DNA from: Oscillospiraceae bacterium
Lineage (GTDB): Bacteria > Bacillota > Clostridia > Oscillospirales > Oscillospiraceae
Direction of reading: 5' to 3'
Length of the DNA stretch: 64,000 bases
Assembly: GCA_902779945.1 (NCBI GenBank)
Contig: CACZDN010000027.1
Span: forward strand, 26,478 to 90,477
Shown here one piece after another: positions 40,707 through 49,610 of the stretch. Position numbers and translations under genes: made by a program. Each line of letters begins with the position of its first letter. Position 1 is the stretch's first letter. The notes under the pieces were generated by a model. It saw only the letters and a list, made by a program, of their open reading frames with translations. It ran no database searches and was not told the DNA's origin.

Positions 40707-40969
40707 CAGGTCTTTGCCGCGTCCTCGATGTACGCGGCTTCACGCTCGGCTGCTTTGGCCTCGTTGATTGCCTTCGCGTCGGCCAGAATGTCCGAGCACT
40801 TCTCCTGCATGCTCTCCACGTCGCGCATGACCTGATCCTTGCAGCGAAGCACCGCGGCCGTGGTATGGGTATAGACCTTTCTGGCATCCTTGCTGCCAAG
40901 GAGCTTGAAACCGTAGGAGCCGAACAGCGTCCCGCCCACAAAGAGTGCAATTTTTCCTGTTGTCGTCAT
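40706..40969 (-). CDS. DUF6110 small membrane-associated protein
   Basis: 87 aa from ATG 40969 after TGGAGG. TTGKIALFVGGTLFGSYGFK, then LLGSKDARKVYTHTTAAVLR, followed by a charged helix, matches the DUF6110 proteins found just before this type of P-type ATPase. It has one short hydrophobic segment. It may help load metal into the pump. Confidence 0.8.
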   Translation of the reverse strand: MTTTGKIALFVGGTLFGSYGFKLLGSKDARKVYTHTTAAVLRCKDQVMRDVESMQEKCSDILADAKAINEAKAAEREAAYIEDAAKT

Positions 40970-41009
40970 TTTGAAATCCTCCAATTTTTATTCTTTATGG
41001 GTATCGGCT

Positions 41010-41717
41010 TTAATCAGCAAACCGCCCATTTCGTAGGGGTCGATCCCCAGATCGACCCGAACTCCGGGGCACTGTACAAGCCATAAGGTTTCGGTGTTCC
41101 GCTTCAAAAACATCAAGACCGTTTTGTATCATTTCATTTCTGAGCGTTTCATGCTGTCGATATAAAAGCTCCGCGAGTTCTCTGCCGTCCCTGGAGAGCT
41201 TGACTGTCGTTTTCTCTCCCCGGCTCACAAGCCCGTATTCTTCAAGACGTTCAAGCGCGGTCCGCACCGAGGCGCTGCTTCGTCCCATAAACTGACTGAT
41301 GTCAATGATTCGCACGCTATAGTAGCGCTTGGAGAGGATCAGAATCGCTTCCAGAACGCTTGCGGATTGATCTTTCAAAAGAAGTCTAAGCAGATGTTCT
41401 TCTTTTCTTATTTCCATGTGCTCTGACGGCATGGCTTTCTCGCCCTGGATCTGTCTCGCAATGCTCCTGTAATTATTGCCGCGATCCACCGTTTCGCGAA
41501 TGGATATCTCCGCCTTCCGCATCCCCTCCTCTGTCAGATGGATCAGATGGCCGCTGTCGACGATGAGATATCCGTCACTCTCCAAAGCCTTCAGCGCAAC
41601 AGAGACAGACGGACGACTCACCATCATTTCCTTTGCAATATACGATGCGCGTACAGCGCCGTAGGACGCCAGCAGATAGATCGTACTCAGGTATTCTTTT
41701 GCCTTTTGTTCCCGCAC
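41010..41717 (-). CDS. Double winged-helix DtxR-like regulator
   Basis: 235 aa. It contains two DtxR-type winged helices: EYLSTIYLLASYGAVRASYI, then MMVSRPSVSVALKALESDGY (~8-60), and AILILSKRYYSVRIIDISQF, then MGRSSASVRTALERLEEYGL (~125-170). Ordinary DtxR proteins have one such domain and a metal-binding dimer domain. The final ~20 residues (VPRSSGRSGDRPLRNGRFAD) come from the repeat unit at 41032-41059. It lies next to the iron ABC genes and probably regulates the island. Confidence 0.8.
   Translation of the reverse strand: MREQKAKEYLSTIYLLASYGAVRASYIAKEMMVSRPSVSVALKALESDGYLIVDSGHLIHLTEEGMRKAEISIRETVDRGNNYRSIARQIQGEKAMPSEHMEIRKEEHLLRLLLKDQSASVLEAILILSKRYYSVRIIDISQFMGRSSASVRTALERLEEYGLVSRGEKTTVKLSRDGRELAELLYRQHETLRNEMIQNGLDVFEAEHRNLMACTVPRSSGRSGDRPLRNGRFAD
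41032..41059. repeat. 28-bp repeat unit, second copy
   Basis: Identical to 7359-7386: CGTAGGGGTCGATCCCCAG, then ATCGACCCG. It encodes the C-terminus of the double winged-helix regulator. Confidence 0.85.
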
Positions 41718-41735
41718 TGTCCGTCATCTCCAGCT

Positions 41736-42434
41736 TTATGTCAATTCTGTCATCACGCCGCCGTCCATTCTAAACGCCCGGTCGGCAAATTTCAAAGCAT
41801 CGGCTTCGTGGCTGACGATCAGAACAGCTGCGTGGGTCTCCGCCGCCTGGCGAAAGCAGCGAAAAACCAGTTCTGTATTCTCATCGTCAAGATCGCCTGT
41901 CGGTTCATCCGCCAGAATGATGGGTGGATTCATGGAAAGCGTCCTCGCGATGGCCGTACGCCGGACTTCCCCGCCGGAGAGTTCCCCTGCCCGCACATCC
42001 CTGAGATGCAGGATGTTCAGTGTATCCATCCATTGTTCGGCGCTTTGCCGATCTGCCTTTGTTTTGTAAAGCGTCTGAGGGAGAAGGATGTTCTCTGACA
42101 CCGTCAGGATGTCCAATACACTCCTCGACTGCGGCACGATGCCGACGGAGCGGCTTCGCAGGGCAGAGAGTTCCTTGTCCGGCAGGCTGTAAATGTCTGT
42201 CTCTCCGAGCCGCACCTTCCCTTCCGTCGGTCTCAGGAGACCGGCGAGTATATGGAGCAGCGTCGTCTTGCCGGAGCCGCTTCTCCCACAGAGGACCGTC
42301 ACAGTTCCCGGCTCCAGCGTCAGGCTGAGCGGTTTCACCGCGAAAAAGCAGTTAGCCGCGCCTGTCTTTCTGAAATACCGTTTGCTGATCTGTTCGGCTT
42401 TCACCTCGAAAGACTTTCCTTCATGTCGCTGCAT
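41736..42434 (-). CDS. ABC transporter ATP-binding protein (MacB/LolD type)
   Basis: 232 aa. CGRSGSGKTTLLHILAGLL is Walker A, AGELSGGEVRRTAIARTL the signature, IILADEPTGDLDDENTELVF Walker B with D-loop and LIVSHEADALKFADRAF the H-loop. It ends one base before the FtsX-like permease start and serves that permease. Confidence 0.93.
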   Translation of the reverse strand: MQRHEGKSFEVKAEQISKRYFRKTGAANCFFAVKPLSLTLEPGTVTVLCGRSGSGKTTLLHILAGLLRPTEGKVRLGETDIYSLPDKELSALRSRSVGIVPQSRSVLDILTVSENILLPQTLYKTKADRQSAEQWMDTLNILHLRDVRAGELSGGEVRRTAIARTLSMNPPIILADEPTGDLDDENTELVFRCFRQAAETHAAVLIVSHEADALKFADRAFRMDGGVMTELT

Positions 42435-42435
42435 A

Positions 42436-43641
42436 TCAGTTCCCCTCCCTCAGCACGGTTCCCGGATCGACCCTGCTGAGTCGAAAGGATGTCCAGGCGG
42501 AGGCTGCCGCGCCGATCATCACCGTCGCTGCCAGAGAAGTCAGTCCCAGCAGAGTCACGGATGAGATTTCCGGCCGCAGATAGGGCAATCCGAGTTTTGT
42601 TTCGATCAGCGTTGTGAAGGGGAAGACGATCAGCGATGCAAGCAGGACGCCAAGCACACCGCCCGCCAGGCTGCAAAGCGCAGACTCCTTCAAAACCAGC
42701 CCGATCAGCATAGCGCGTGAGCTTCCCAGCAGGCGGAGTACCGCGAATTCCCTCTTTCTTTCCCCGGCTATCATTGCAAAAGCGATCAGCAGGATCACCA
42801 GCGCCAGCGCCCAGATCGCAGCAATAAGGACCGTAACTGTTTTGGAAATCCCGGCGAGGCTGTCGGAAACATCCGTCAGCATGCTCTTGGTACGGACTGC
42901 GCTGCATTTTCGGGTATGTCCCTGGATTTTGCTGTTGACCTCGCTGATGTCGTAACCGTCCTTTACCTTTACATAGATAGCCGAGATCACATCGTCATCC
43001 GGATCGCTTGTCACCTTGTGAGAAACGCCCTTGGTCTCGGCGGCTTTCAGAAGAATTTTCATGGTGTCCATGCCGCAGTAGACCGCGGTATCGAGTCCTG
43101 TACCGGTCGGTGCAGGCTTTCCGACGACCTTACAGCGTTCATCATAGATGCGGATATTCTCGCCGACGTTCGCTTCAACCTTACAGCCTGTCACAACGTC
43201 CAGTTTGCCCAGCTCCTGCGAATAGCTCTGCCCGATCCACGGACGTACAAAAAAATCCGTCTCCGGATCAAAGCCGATGACCTGGATTTTTACGGAGCAG
43301 CAGTCAGCTTTCAGGGAGGCAAGGAACACCTGCGGTGCGGCGATCTCCACGCCCTCGACTTCCCGGACACGGGTCAGATTATCCGCGTCCATATAAAAAG
43401 CCCCTGTCGTTCCCTGCAGCAGCATGTTCTGAAAGCTCACCTTTGACTGCGCGGAGGACGGTACAACGATGATATCCGCACCGAGGCGCGACTCCAGGCT
43501 GTTCAGTCCCTGCCGCAGCGACATCACGACGATGGAGCCTCCGAAGACCGAAAATGCCAGCAGTGCCGTAAGCGCGGCCAGAGCCATCGTCCGCCCGGGC
43601 CTGCGCAGCAGGTTCTGAACGGGAAGCTGTCGCATGCTCAT
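42436..43641 (-). CDS. FtsX/MacB-type ABC permease
   Basis: 401 aa. One N-terminal membrane segment, a ~230-residue extracytoplasmic domain and three C-terminal membrane segments. FAMIAGERKREFAVLRLLGS, then SRAMLIGLVLKESALCSLAG, is the FtsX hallmark. In the Campylobacter P19/FTR1 locus two such permeases and an ATPase accompany the iron proteins. It overlaps the DUF4418 gene by 4 bp. Confidence 0.92.
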   Translation of the reverse strand: MSMRQLPVQNLLRRPGRTMALAALTALLAFSVFGGSIVVMSLRQGLNSLESRLGADIIVVPSSAQSKVSFQNMLLQGTTGAFYMDADNLTRVREVEGVEIAAPQVFLASLKADCCSVKIQVIGFDPETDFFVRPWIGQSYSQELGKLDVVTGCKVEANVGENIRIYDERCKVVGKPAPTGTGLDTAVYCGMDTMKILLKAAETKGVSHKVTSDPDDDVISAIYVKVKDGYDISEVNSKIQGHTRKCSAVRTKSMLTDVSDSLAGISKTVTVLIAAIWALALVILLIAFAMIAGERKREFAVLRLLGSSRAMLIGLVLKESALCSLAGGVLGVLLASLIVFPFTTLIETKLGLPYLRPEISSVTLLGLTSLAATVMIGAAASAWTSFRLSRVDPGTVLREGN

Positions 43642-44045
43642 GCCCGGCTCCCCGCCCTTCTTTTCTCAGCAAAAAATCCGATCAGTGAAATAATCGCGGA
43701 AATCGAAAAGAGGAGGATCATGGCAGGCTGCATCAGCGCGCGGCAGCGCATGGTCGCCATGCGGCAGAGGTCGATCAGCGTGCCCGGGATCAGGCACCCA
43801 AGGCAGGCGGTAAGAAACATCGGGACAAAGGCCCCCTGACGCATCCGGCTGTCCCTGCAAAGCAGGGTAAAAAGGCTCTCCGCTGTCAAAAGGATCCCGA
43901 TTCCAAGAAGCGCCCGGCCTGCCCAGTGACAGGCGCCGAAGCTTCCGTCATCGTGAACGCAGGGGCCGAGAAAGCTCACGCTGCCGACAGCGATCACCAC
44001 AGAAAGCAGCAGGACAAACAGTGCGCATAGAGAATAGTGTTTCAT
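43638..44045 (-). CDS. DUF4418 membrane protein
   Basis: 135 aa from ATG 44045; the open frame to 44249 is antisense to the ATPase. Four membrane segments. GPCVHDDGSFGACHWAGRAL has His/Cys residues on the outer side that might bind iron or copper. DUF4418 proteins are regular members of FTR1-P19-FtsX loci. Confidence 0.82.
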   Translation of the reverse strand: MKHYSLCALFVLLLSVVIAVGSVSFLGPCVHDDGSFGACHWAGRALLGIGILLTAESLFTLLCRDSRMRQGAFVPMFLTACLGCLIPGTLIDLCRMATMRCRALMQPAMILLFSISAIISLIGFFAEKRRAGSRA

Positions 44046-44049
44046 AGAC

Positions 44050-44724
44050 TTATTTTTCAAAATTCTCGTTGATGATTTCCCTCGCCACCCTGCCGTGTTC
44101 CAGTACGATCGTGCGCTGCGCCGCCTCGGCCACCTCCGGGTCATGCGTGACGACAATGAGCGTGGTGCCCTCGTCATGGAGCTGGCGGAAAAGATCAAGG
44201 ACGATATTCTCATTCGCCTCATCCAGATTGCCCGTCGGTTCGTCGGCAAGGATTAGCTCAGGATGGTTGATTAACGCCCTGGCTACGCAGACGCGCTGCT
44301 GTTCGCCGCCGGAAAGCTGACTCGGCAGATGCCTGGCGCGCTCCCGCAGGCCGACGCGGCCGAGCGCTTCCAGCGCCTCCTCCTCATCCGGCATGGAGTG
44401 GTAGTACTGACTGACCATCACATTCTCAACAGCGGTCAAATAGTTCACCATATGAAACTGCTGAAAAACAAGGCCGATCTTGTCCCGCCGGATATCCGTC
44501 AGGGCCTTGCTGCTCTCTTTGGAAATATCCACACCGTGCAGCAAAACCTCACCGGAGCTCGGTTTATCCATGCAGCCGATAATATTCATCATCGTGCTCT
44601 TGCCGGAGCCGGAGGGTCCCATAATGGCGACCCACTCTCCCTTGTCCACATGGATGCTCACATTATCCAGTGCCTTCAGTTCTCCGTAGATTTTTGAAAT
44701 ATTCTTTAATTCCAGAAGGCTCAT
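44050..44724 (-). CDS. ABC transporter ATP-binding protein (MacB/LolD type)
   Basis: 224 aa. GPSGSGKSTMMNIIGCMD is Walker A, QLSGGEQQRVCVARALI the signature, LILADEPTGNLDEANENIVL Walker B and VVTHDPEVAEAAQRTI the H-loop. It lies 2 bp from the FtsX permease. Confidence 0.95.
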   Translation of the reverse strand: MSLLELKNISKIYGELKALDNVSIHVDKGEWVAIMGPSGSGKSTMMNIIGCMDKPSSGEVLLHGVDISKESSKALTDIRRDKIGLVFQQFHMVNYLTAVENVMVSQYYHSMPDEEEALEALGRVGLRERARHLPSQLSGGEQQRVCVARALINHPELILADEPTGNLDEANENIVLDLFRQLHDEGTTLIVVTHDPEVAEAAQRTIVLEHGRVAREIINENFEK

Positions 44725-44726
44725 GA

Positions 44727-46190
44727 TTATTCTCCTTTCAGAACCAGTGCCGGGTCGATCGCCACCGCGCGCTTGATGGGCAGCAGACAGGAGACCGCCG
44801 CGATCAGCATGGACATAAGCAGCGTAACCGGCAGCAGAAGCGGCTGGAACGTGATGGATGAGCCGAACACGTTCACACTCACGACCTGGGCAAACACGAA
44901 GCCCAGGAGCGCGCCGAGTACCCCGCCGAGCCCGCCGAGGAACATGCCCTCTCCCAGAAACTCCGCCCGTATCGAGCTGTCCGGTGCGCCGAGTGCCTTG
45001 CGAAGTCCGATCTCCCGCCGCCGCTCCGACACGACCGCCATCATTGTGGTTGACACACAGATCGTGGTGAGCAGCAGCACGACCACCGTAACGAGGAAGA
45101 CCAGCGCCTGGAGTTTGCCCAGAACTGCTGTCTCCGAGCGCGTCACTCTCTTGACAAGCCGGGCCATGACACCGGTATCCGCTTTGTCGATTTCACTGAC
45201 ATACTTTTCAAGCTGCTCTGCGTTTGCAGAGATGCTGAGCTCCGCGACGTCAAGGTTTTTGTCCTGCGTGAGATCCTCCAGATCCCGCAGTTTCATGTAG
45301 ATGTAAGATTCCTCTTCCCCGCCGGTGACAAGAATGCCGGTAACGCTGAAATATCCGGAACGCTCCGCCGCCGCAGTGCCCTTTGTGATGCTGTGGGCGT
45401 TGTTCAGCGCGTCAACGACAGCCTGTGAGGAGATCGTTGCACCCGAAACAGCGTCCACATCCTCGCCCAAAGTAACCGGCAGTTTCTTCCCGATAAAGCG
45501 GGATTGAAAATTTTTGTCAGTCCCCACCTGCCCGCCGATCTCCGGCGTCTGTGAGGAAGCGTCAATTGTGAGTCTCGCAATTCTCCCCTCATCGTCAAGC
45601 TCCGCCTCGACCACGACGATCCCGGCGTTAAAGCCCTCGGCGCTGCCGCTGAGCTTTGCGCCCCCAATCCAATCGTCCGACGCGTTTTCATTCACCGTGA
45701 CGCTCGGCCGCCAGGTAAGCTGGATATAACTGCCTGCCTTTGCCCCGATGGTGTCGGCGATCTCCTTGCCGACAAGGATTTCCTTATCCTCGCGGGGGTA
45801 TTCACCCTCGACACTGAAATAAGGGCTTGTCTTCTGCACCTCGTCAAAATCCGTTCCGGCAGTAGTAAAGGATTGCTGGCGGCTCGTCATATCAAGACGG
45901 ACGTAGCGATAAGGTGTCGCGCCGACAAGCTGCTCCTCGGGGAACACGTCGAGCGCCTTTTGCATCGTATCCGCAGTGAGCGTCTGCCCCTCTTTTGCCA
46001 AAAGGATCATGTTAGCGCCGTAGGAGCGAAACTGTGCGCCCATTTGTCGCGGAACGTCATAATAGATGGTCACAAGGCCGGAAAGAATGGTCGCGCCGAT
46101 CGCAATGGACAGGAGGGCAATGAGCATACGGGAACGCCGGCGCAGGAGCGAGGCCGTGATCATCCGCAGGAACATTTTTCTTTTTGTCAT
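44727..46190 (-). CDS. FtsX/MacB-type ABC permease with FMN-binding-like insert
   Basis: 487 aa from ATG 46190 after GGGGGG. SLLRRRSRMLIALLSIAIGA is the N-terminal segment, and VVSERRREIGLRKALGAPDS the FtsX cytoplasmic loop. The external domain contains DVDAVSGATISSQAVVDALN, the SGAT-type sequence of FMN-binding domains, where FMN is linked to Thr. That would make this permease a flavin-carrying iron-reductase-like subunit. Confidence 0.9.
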   Translation of the reverse strand: MTKRKMFLRMITASLLRRRSRMLIALLSIAIGATILSGLVTIYYDVPRQMGAQFRSYGANMILLAKEGQTLTADTMQKALDVFPEEQLVGATPYRYVRLDMTSRQQSFTTAGTDFDEVQKTSPYFSVEGEYPREDKEILVGKEIADTIGAKAGSYIQLTWRPSVTVNENASDDWIGGAKLSGSAEGFNAGIVVVEAELDDEGRIARLTIDASSQTPEIGGQVGTDKNFQSRFIGKKLPVTLGEDVDAVSGATISSQAVVDALNNAHSITKGTAAAERSGYFSVTGILVTGGEEESYIYMKLRDLEDLTQDKNLDVAELSISANAEQLEKYVSEIDKADTGVMARLVKRVTRSETAVLGKLQALVFLVTVVVLLLTTICVSTTMMAVVSERRREIGLRKALGAPDSSIRAEFLGEGMFLGGLGGVLGALLGFVFAQVVSVNVFGSSITFQPLLLPVTLLMSMLIAAVSCLLPIKRAVAIDPALVLKGE

Positions 46191-46206
46191 CAGGCTGCCC
46201 CCCCTC

Positions 46207-47505
46207 TCAGTGCCCGCCGTGAAGCACCTCGGCCGGACGAAGCCGAAGCACCATCCGAATGGCCGGGAGGCTGCCCGCCATGGTGACAAGCGTGATCAGG
46301 GCCGCTACAATCGGAATGACCTTCAGCTTCATCTCCACCGCCGAGCCGAAAACGCTCTGTCCGATCAGCTGTGCAAAACCGAAGCCCATGAAGTATCCGA
46401 TCACACCGCCGATGAGGGCCGTGATCAGTATTTCTACGATAATGACCCCGGTGATGGAGCGATCCTTTGCGCCGATCGCTTTCAACAGTCCGATCTCCTG
46501 CGCGCGCTCCATAACACTGGCCGTCACCAGGTTGGAAATGCCGAGGGCTGAGCCCACCAGGCTCAGCGCCGTGATGAGGATCATCAGGAGCTGTGTTTTT
46601 TCAAGAATCGCGCCTTCCCCCTCCGCCACCTGGCGCACAGCCGTGGCGAGCGAATTGGGGATCGCCTCCTGGATCTGATAGCAGATGGCGCTGACGTAGG
46701 CCGTGCAGTACCAGGTCTCATAGTCCCTGCTGCTGAGAGCCTGAGGATTCTTCGCCGCTCGTTTGGCAAGCTCATTGTCCGGCGTCGTGATTGCCGAAAC
46801 CTCAATGGATGCCACCTTGCCTTCCCGGTCTGTCAGCCCCTGCACGCAGTCCAGCGTGGCAAAGATCTGCTGATCCTCGTCTCCGCCTGCGTCATAGATG
46901 CCGGCAATGACAAGCTGCTTTTCATGCTGCCCCGCTTTGATCGTCACGGTATCGCCCACGGACCAGCCCTGCTGATCGGCAAGAACAGCGCCGACCATGA
47001 TCTCGCTGTCGGCATTGGCATCCTTTTCGTCAAGCCATTTCCCCGCCGTTATATCCCACCAGGAGCGCATGCCGACCACGCCGGCGTCCAGCTCTTCGCC
47101 GGTCGGCAGAGAGAGATGATGATTGAACCAGGTTCCGACCGTCTTCACAGGCGTTCCATCCGGGATTGTGACCGTTGTGTCAAGGAAGGGCGTAAAGTCC
47201 ACAATATTGAATGCCCAGAAGATGGTTTTGATCTTTCCCAAATCCTCTTCCCGCAGATAAGAGGCGGCAATCGCTTCCCCGCTGCCTCCGATGTCATAGA
47301 TGTCTGAAAGCAATGAGGCGTCCTTCGGCTTCACGGTAATATTGGCGCCATAAGTTTTGAGTTCCTGATTCACCTTATCGCCGACATCCATCATGACGTT
47401 CAGCATACCGGTTGCCAGCGAGGCGCCGAGCGCAATGGTAAACGCGATCAGCAGCATCTTGCCGCGCTGATGAAACAGCACCCCGCGTATCATTTTTAAA
47501 AGCAT
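46207..47505 (-). CDS. FtsX/MacB-type ABC permease
   Basis: 432 aa. GVLFHQRGKMLLIAFTIALG, then ASLATGMLNVMMDVGDKVNQ, starts the family. VMERAQEIGLLKAIGAKDRS is the FtsX loop. The external domain (~45-290) includes TAGKWLDEKDANADSEIMVG. It pairs with the 44727 permease and the 44050 ATPase. Confidence 0.92.
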   Translation of the reverse strand: MLLKMIRGVLFHQRGKMLLIAFTIALGASLATGMLNVMMDVGDKVNQELKTYGANITVKPKDASLLSDIYDIGGSGEAIAASYLREEDLGKIKTIFWAFNIVDFTPFLDTTVTIPDGTPVKTVGTWFNHHLSLPTGEELDAGVVGMRSWWDITAGKWLDEKDANADSEIMVGAVLADQQGWSVGDTVTIKAGQHEKQLVIAGIYDAGGDEDQQIFATLDCVQGLTDREGKVASIEVSAITTPDNELAKRAAKNPQALSSRDYETWYCTAYVSAICYQIQEAIPNSLATAVRQVAEGEGAILEKTQLLMILITALSLVGSALGISNLVTASVMERAQEIGLLKAIGAKDRSITGVIIVEILITALIGGVIGYFMGFGFAQLIGQSVFGSAVEMKLKVIPIVAALITLVTMAGSLPAIRMVLRLRPAEVLHGGH

Positions 47506-47521
47506 GGATTCTCATCCCCCT

Positions 47522-48823
47522 TCATCGGAATTCCTTTTCTCCGGCAAGAATCTCCGCGAGCCGGAACACAAGGCTTCCGTCGCGCACCTCATAAGAGATC
47601 GGGATCGGGTTGCAGCCGCCCTTAAAGCCGATGGTATTGATGTTCATGACCACGTCGCAGCGGCGGCATACCACCTGCCCGTTTCGTTCAAAGTACCCTG
47701 CGTTTCCGCAGACCTCGCAGGCATCCAGACCTGTGCCGAAGCTCGCCGAACCGGGCTTTTTCACGACGATCCAGCGGACGTTGACGCCGTTTTCCGTCTG
47801 ATACTCAAAGCGGTGCAGATGTCCGTCAGAGACGGTTTCCATCGGAATCAGGATCTCTTCGCCCTCCACGGTATAGGTCTCCGGCGGAGAGAGTTCGATG
47901 ACGCGGGTATCGTGACTTTTAACCGCGCTGAGGATCACGGCGATCGCCGCGAGGAAAACGGTCAAAGCGACTGCGAGCCTTCTGTGGCGGCGGTTTCGCG
48001 CGCGAAGCTTTCTGTGTTGGGCAGAGTTGTCATAGGGCTCCGTGACCTTTGTGTTCTCAAAGAAAAATACAATCGCCAGAATCAGGCACAGCACGATAAC
48101 TGTCCATATGAACATCATCGCGTTTTGTGAGGCAAACTGTGTCAGTCTCCGAATCCAGCCATATTTCTCTGCACTGTATTTGATCGGCCACTTCAGCCAT
48201 TTCGCCCGGCTGACAAACGGCACGAAGAAATAGCAGAAGCAGTAAAACGCATTCCACACGGTCCCAAGCGCCAGCGTGAGCTTCGGAGTCCCTTCCCTCT
48301 TTATCTGCAATGCACATTCATAAAGCAGACGCGCATATATAGTCAGAATCACAAGTGCAAGCGCCCATCCCAGCAGGCGCTGCATATAATACCAGGACCA
48401 GTAGCCGTTCCCCATGGTGTTGAAGTTAAAGGGATAGCCCATGACACCGGGAAGCTTATAAAAAATCCAGCTTGCCGAAAGTCCCGCGCCCGAAAAGCAC
48501 AGGAGTCCTTCCCCGAAGCGAAGGGGAAGCTCTTCCGATTCGCGCTTCTTTCTTCCGAAGATCAGCAGAAGCAGGATGAAGATCGCGGTAAAGCCCATGA
48601 TGATCCCATAGATCACATGGTTCCAGTGACTGGAGATGATGCGGTTGGACGTGTTCTTGAACCAGGCAAGCACGGCTGACGCAAGGACGCCGAGGACAAT
48701 GCCCATCCCGTTAAAGGCGCGTCCCTTCCTGCCGAACTGTCTTCCCAGCACGGCGTGCATCAGCGAAACGAAGGCAACCGGCAAGATCAGATCCTGCGTC
48801 ACCATCCAGAGATATTTCAGCAT
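47522..48823 (-). CDS. DUF2318 membrane protein with C-terminal Cys cluster
   Basis: 433 aa. Eight membrane segments occupy ~1-295. The external C-terminal domain (~310-433) contains CEVCGNAGYFERNGQVVCRR, then CDVVMNINTIGFKGGCNPIP, the DUF2318 Cys signature of Fe-S-containing proteins. In P19-type loci it may handle electrons for Fe reduction at the membrane. It lies 16 bp upstream of the permease. Confidence 0.88.
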   Translation of the reverse strand: MLKYLWMVTQDLILPVAFVSLMHAVLGRQFGRKGRAFNGMGIVLGVLASAVLAWFKNTSNRIISSHWNHVIYGIIMGFTAIFILLLLIFGRKKRESEELPLRFGEGLLCFSGAGLSASWIFYKLPGVMGYPFNFNTMGNGYWSWYYMQRLLGWALALVILTIYARLLYECALQIKREGTPKLTLALGTVWNAFYCFCYFFVPFVSRAKWLKWPIKYSAEKYGWIRRLTQFASQNAMMFIWTVIVLCLILAIVFFFENTKVTEPYDNSAQHRKLRARNRRHRRLAVALTVFLAAIAVILSAVKSHDTRVIELSPPETYTVEGEEILIPMETVSDGHLHRFEYQTENGVNVRWIVVKKPGSASFGTGLDACEVCGNAGYFERNGQVVCRRCDVVMNINTIGFKGGCNPIPISYEVRDGSLVFRLAEILAGEKEFR

Positions 48824-48883
48824 ATACTCATGCCTCCAGATACGACATTACGATAAACATGGAAATTCAAAAAATGCGCAAGG

Positions 48884-48920
48884 TGCTGACACACAATACC
48901 CCGCGTATTGTGTGTCAGCA
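48884..48920 (-). terminator. Perfect 16-bp stem-loop inside the iron operon
   Basis: TGCTGACACACAATAC, a short GC loop, GTATTGTGTGTCAGCA. It stands between the P19 and DUF2318 genes. On the minus strand a T-run follows only after ~12 bases, so it may be a partial terminator or RNA-stabilising end that raises expression of the first two genes. Confidence 0.6.
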
Positions 48921-48959
48921 ACACTGTTTCTTACTCTGTATAAGGTCAGTGCGGGAGAA

Positions 48960-49517
48960 TTACCACTGCTTGACAAACTCCCACTCGGTCCAGGTCGCGG
49001 TGAGGGGCTCGGTCCAGAATTCATCCGCTTCGACGCCGGTCTCATCGTCCACATGGAGCAGATAGCCGTTCTCGGCAGGGCTCTTGATGGAGAGGGTGAT
49101 GTCATACAGGCCGTCCTTCAGGGCGATGTTGTTGCCATAGTGGGGGCCGTCGGAAGCGGCCATCGGCATCATGGAGCCGTCCAGAACCTTTTCACCGGTC
49201 GCGTGATCGTAGATCACATAGTCAATGCTCAGGTAGGGGACCCAGCCGTCAACCGGGAAGCCGTAGGGGTTCTCATTCGCAGTGAGGTCAACCTCAATGT
49301 GAAGGTCGGAGCCTTCTTTGGGAGTCGCGCTCTCAACAGGGGCCATATCGACAGGCTGGAAATAAACCATGCTCATGGTCATAAAGCCGACTTCCTGTTC
49401 GCCTTCAACGCCAAGCTCGAACTCGTCGAAGCCGGCCTCTTCGTCCGCCGCGTAGGCAACGGCGCCAAGGCTGAGTACCATCATGACCGCCAGCAGCAGT
49501 GCAAGAAGTTTTTTCAT
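48960..49517 (-). CDS. P19/Tp34-type periplasmic iron-binding protein
   Basis: 185 aa from ATG 49517 after ATGGAGG. Signal peptide KKLLALLLAVMMVLSLGA, then VAYAAD. EFELGVEGEQEVGFMTMSMV and YFQPVDM, with Met residues, and MMPMAASDGPHYGNNIALKD, with His and Met, make the two-metal (Fe/Cu) site of the P19 fold. It feeds iron to FTR1. In Gram-positive cells it is secreted or surface-held. Confidence 0.93.
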   Translation of the reverse strand: MKKLLALLLAVMMVLSLGAVAYAADEEAGFDEFELGVEGEQEVGFMTMSMVYFQPVDMAPVESATPKEGSDLHIEVDLTANENPYGFPVDGWVPYLSIDYVIYDHATGEKVLDGSMMPMAASDGPHYGNNIALKDGLYDITLSIKSPAENGYLLHVDDETGVEADEFWTEPLTATWTEWEFVKQW

Positions 49518-49610
49518 GAAACAATCCTCCATTTTTTACTTTACCCTTTACAGGGTGGATCTATTGCCGAGGCAGCGTACCGCGGGGAAACACTGTCCGG
49601 AACAGCAAAT

